Assembly (NCBI GenBank): GCA_004357435.1
Contig: SMVS01000063.1
Location: forward strand, 1 to 7,671
From: Nitrospina sp.
Lineage (GTDB): Bacteria; Nitrospinota; Nitrospinia; Nitrospinales; Nitrospinaceae
Reading direction: 5' to 3'
Length of the DNA: 7,671 bases
Part shown: piece after piece, positions 6,412 to 7,671 of the stretch
Layout of the letters: the number at the start of each line of letters is the position of its first letter
How positions within the stretch are numbered: position 1 is the first letter of the stretch
Made by a program: the position numbers and the translations under genes
The notes under the pieces: model-generated
Databases searched by the model: none
Told to the model about the DNA's origin: nothing
Seen by the model: the letters and a program-made list of their open reading frames with translations, nothing else

Positions 6412-6774
6412 ATGAAAAAAATATTTTTGTGCATGGCGATGATTGGGATGTTGGCGGCGTGTGATGCGCCGGCACCAAAAAATTACAGTGAGCTTCCGGA
6501 GCCTCTGCCGGAGTCGGAAGGGGAACTGCTCTTTCTGGAATCGAAGTGCCCGGTCTGTCACGGCTATCAGGGCGCGGGCAACGGCTTTCTCTCCGCAGGG
6601 CTCAAACCGCAACCGCTGGATTTTTCATCCGCCGTAGTCATGGCTGAAATTTCCGACCCGCAGTTGCAGGCGGCCATCCGCAACGGTAAAAGTTCGGCCA
6701 TGCCGGCCTACGCGCAGTTCACTGACGGTCAGCTGGCGGAATTGACTCGTTACATCCGCTCCCTTTCCAAATAG
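6412..6774 (+). CDS. Small mono-haem c-type cytochrome lipoprotein
   Basis: This 120-residue protein starts MKKIFLCMAMIGMLAAC, a lipoprotein signal whose lipobox is LAAC. The mature protein would begin at Cys17 with a diacylglycerol anchor, followed by a Pro/Glu-rich linker. The cytochrome domain has a single haem site CPVCH (46-50), then GYQGAGNG, and a likely axial Met in SSAMPAYAQ (Met97). It ends with the helix GQLAELTRYIRSLSK, so it resembles a compact class I (cytochrome c/cbb3-type) fold. It should transfer electrons in the periplasm, held to a membrane. An ATG three codons earlier (6403) is in frame, but AGG at 6397-6399 would be too close to it; from 6412 the spacing is 12 bases and the signal peptide is more typical. 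A 93-base gap separates it from the next plus-strand gene. Confidence 0.92.
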   Translation: MKKIFLCMAMIGMLAACDAPAPKNYSELPEPLPESEGELLFLESKCPVCHGYQGAGNGFLSAGLKPQPLDFSSAVVMAEISDPQLQAAIRNGKSSAMPAYAQFTDGQLAELTRYIRSLSK

Positions 6775-6801
6775 CTTTATAATTTATCTGCAGGACAGGT
6801 G

Positions 6802-6862
6802 GAGGATAACGCTTTTCAAATCCTCTCTCTGTGCAACCCTATTGAAAAACCATTGAGAGGAT
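6802..6862 (+). promoter_or_regulatory. Leader with mutually exclusive pairings over the next gene's ribosome site
   Basis: GAGGAT (6802-6807) can pair with ATCCTC (6820-6825). The same segment, ATCCTCTC (6820-6827), can instead pair over 8 bp with GAGAGGAT (6855-6862), which contains the ribosome binding site of the gene at 6868. A third pairing, TTTTCAA (6813-6819) with TTGAAAA (6842-6848), is also possible. This could be a translational switch, but short complementary stretches also arise by chance. No known riboswitch class is recognised. Confidence 0.3.
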
Positions 6863-6867
6863 GGCTC

Positions 6868-7050
6868 ATGATTGAATCATTCGATATTGGAATTTTCACA
6901 TCAACGTATTTGATTCCCTGGGGAATCAACATTTCACTGGCGGTCATGGTCTTCGTCGTGGGCAAAATGGTGGCCAATATCCTGGTCGGCGTCGCGGTGA
7001 AGCTGATGACCCGCGCCCAAATGGATGTGCATTTAGAAAAAGTGGCGTGA
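6868..7050 (+). CDS. 60-residue protein resembling only the first helix of an MscS-type channel
   Basis: The predicted 60-residue product has one long hydrophobic segment (about residues 15-42: IPWGINISLAVMVFVVGK, then MVANILVGVAV) and then KLMTRAQMDVHLEKVA. This aligns with the TM1 region of E. coli MscS (VNIVAALAIIIVGLIIARM and the RKIDATVADFL that follows). MscS channels release solutes on osmotic downshock, but the pore helix TM3 and the beta and C-terminal domains are missing: the frame stops at 7048-7050. No MscS-like continuation appears in any plus frame of the following 110 bases. It is thus either a truncated remnant or a real single-helix membrane protein. The chosen start has GAGAGG (6855-6860) 7 bases before the ATG; an upstream GTG at 6799 would add 23 non-hydrophobic residues and is less likely. 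Confidence 0.65.
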   Translation: MIESFDIGIFTSTYLIPWGINISLAVMVFVVGKMVANILVGVAVKLMTRAQMDVHLEKVA

Positions 7051-7162
7051 GCTGGATTCCTGCTGGATCGCAAAGGGTTGGTCTCGGGCGTGATAGGCCG
7101 CGGGGGTTGGGAGTGACTCCGCGCTTGCTCTCATAGCTTCTGGCGGTTCGCCAGCGGGTGGG

Positions 7163-7597
7163 CTAACGACGTTTTTCTTGAATACTTCGCAGGTTTCTGG
7201 GCAGTTTGGTGGTGTTGTCGATCTGGGCGGACATGATTTGTTCGGCGGTCAGGTTTTTGGCAAAACTGAGGTCGGCCCCTTTTAGATTGGCGTTGGAAAG
7301 ATCGGCGATCTCGAAGTCGGCTCCGATGAGTCGGGTCCTCACCATTTTAGCCGATCTCAACTTGCAGTCCACCAGCTTGGCTTCGTTGAGGTTGGCGTCG
7401 CTGAGGTTGGCGGAGAATAGATTGGCCCCGGTCAGGTTGGCGCCGCGCAGGTTGGCCTGCACCAGGTTGGCCCCCGACAAATTATGGTGTGACAAATCGG
7501 CACGCCGCAAGTTCCTTTTGGACCGCTCCGCCTTTCTTTGATCGGAGAGGGTGTCTTCTTTTATCGGAATCTTTCTGATGGTTCCCTCCCGCTCCAT
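7163..7597 (-). CDS. Pentapeptide-repeat protein
   Basis: This 144-residue protein contains about 17 consecutive pentapeptides of the A(D/N)Lxx type from residue 28 to 112 (for example ANLRG, ANLTG, ANLFS, ANLSD, ADLSN). These should fold as a right-handed four-sided beta-helix. One face is interrupted by KLVD-CKLRS-AKMVR-TRLIG, where the central residues are less regular. A charged, Lys/Arg-rich N-terminus of about 27 residues precedes the helix, and a tail with TAEQIMSAQID follows, a common ending in this family that caps the coil. There is no signal peptide, so it is probably cytoplasmic. The family's functions vary and often involve protein binding; nothing here points to a gyrase-protecting Qnr protein. 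The ATG at 7597 is preferred over an adjacent TTG at 7600; neither has a clear ribosome site. The last ~70 bases of the window (its upstream side) show nothing else recognisable. Confidence 0.88.
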   Translation of the reverse strand: MEREGTIRKIPIKEDTLSDQRKAERSKRNLRRADLSHHNLSGANLVQANLRGANLTGANLFSANLSDANLNEAKLVDCKLRSAKMVRTRLIGADFEIADLSNANLKGADLSFAKNLTAEQIMSAQIDNTTKLPRNLRSIQEKRR

Positions 7598-7671
7598 CAA
7601 TGGATGTTATAGGTTCATCAAAATACACCGGTTCGTTGGCAGTACCCAAAGCCCCAAGTTTCCATTATAAC

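Noticed and set aside
7380..7480. Short DNA repeats (GAGGTTGGC / CAGGTTGGC) suggesting a CRISPR-like or satellite array
   Set aside because: They are the 15-bp codon periodicity of the pentapeptide-repeat gene, not spacer-separated repeats.

Overview
The window looks like a stretch of ordinary chromosome from a Gram-negative, respiring bacterium. Supporting signs are a Sec signal peptide, a lipobox cytochrome c, several polytopic inner-membrane proteins, and moderate GC by eye. The tRNA-Phe gene does not encode its CCA end, which argues against Gammaproteobacteria. A deltaproteobacterial-type or Nitrospinota-like lineage would fit, but this is a weak inference.

Layout. (1) Positions 53-125 hold tRNA-Phe. 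It is followed by about 500 bases without a gene, which contain two nearly identical tandem copies of a ~118-base unit rich in small hairpins and the start of a degraded third copy. (2) Two plus-strand genes, 642-3977, probably form one transcript. The first is an exported MsrA-MsrB methionine sulfoxide reductase. The second is a fusion of a TVP38/VTT membrane domain to an FAD/NAD(P) disulfide oxidoreductase. (3) Converging on them is a minus-strand block: a UPF0114/YqhA membrane protein, a DUF2182 predicted metal-binding membrane protein and a DUF1326 Cys-rich protein. The last two form a clear pair, with a strong hairpin at their junction that belongs to the same repeat family as the one beside the tRNA. 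(4) On the plus strand, diverging from DUF1326, are a small c-type cytochrome lipoprotein and a 60-residue protein that matches only the first membrane helix of an MscS-type channel. (5) The right end carries a minus-strand pentapeptide-repeat protein.

How the genes may work together. The left half suggests envelope redox repair: MsrAB would reduce oxidised methionine in the periplasm, and the membrane-anchored flavoenzyme could handle thiols or quinones. The DUF1326-DUF2182 pair has Cys- and Met-rich motifs and may handle a metal. Both links are inferences from motifs and gene order. I see no integrase, transposase, CRISPR array, phage gene or recognisable defence system. The least explained material is the hairpin repeat family, seen at three places in 7.7 kb, and the MscS-like stub with its structured leader.
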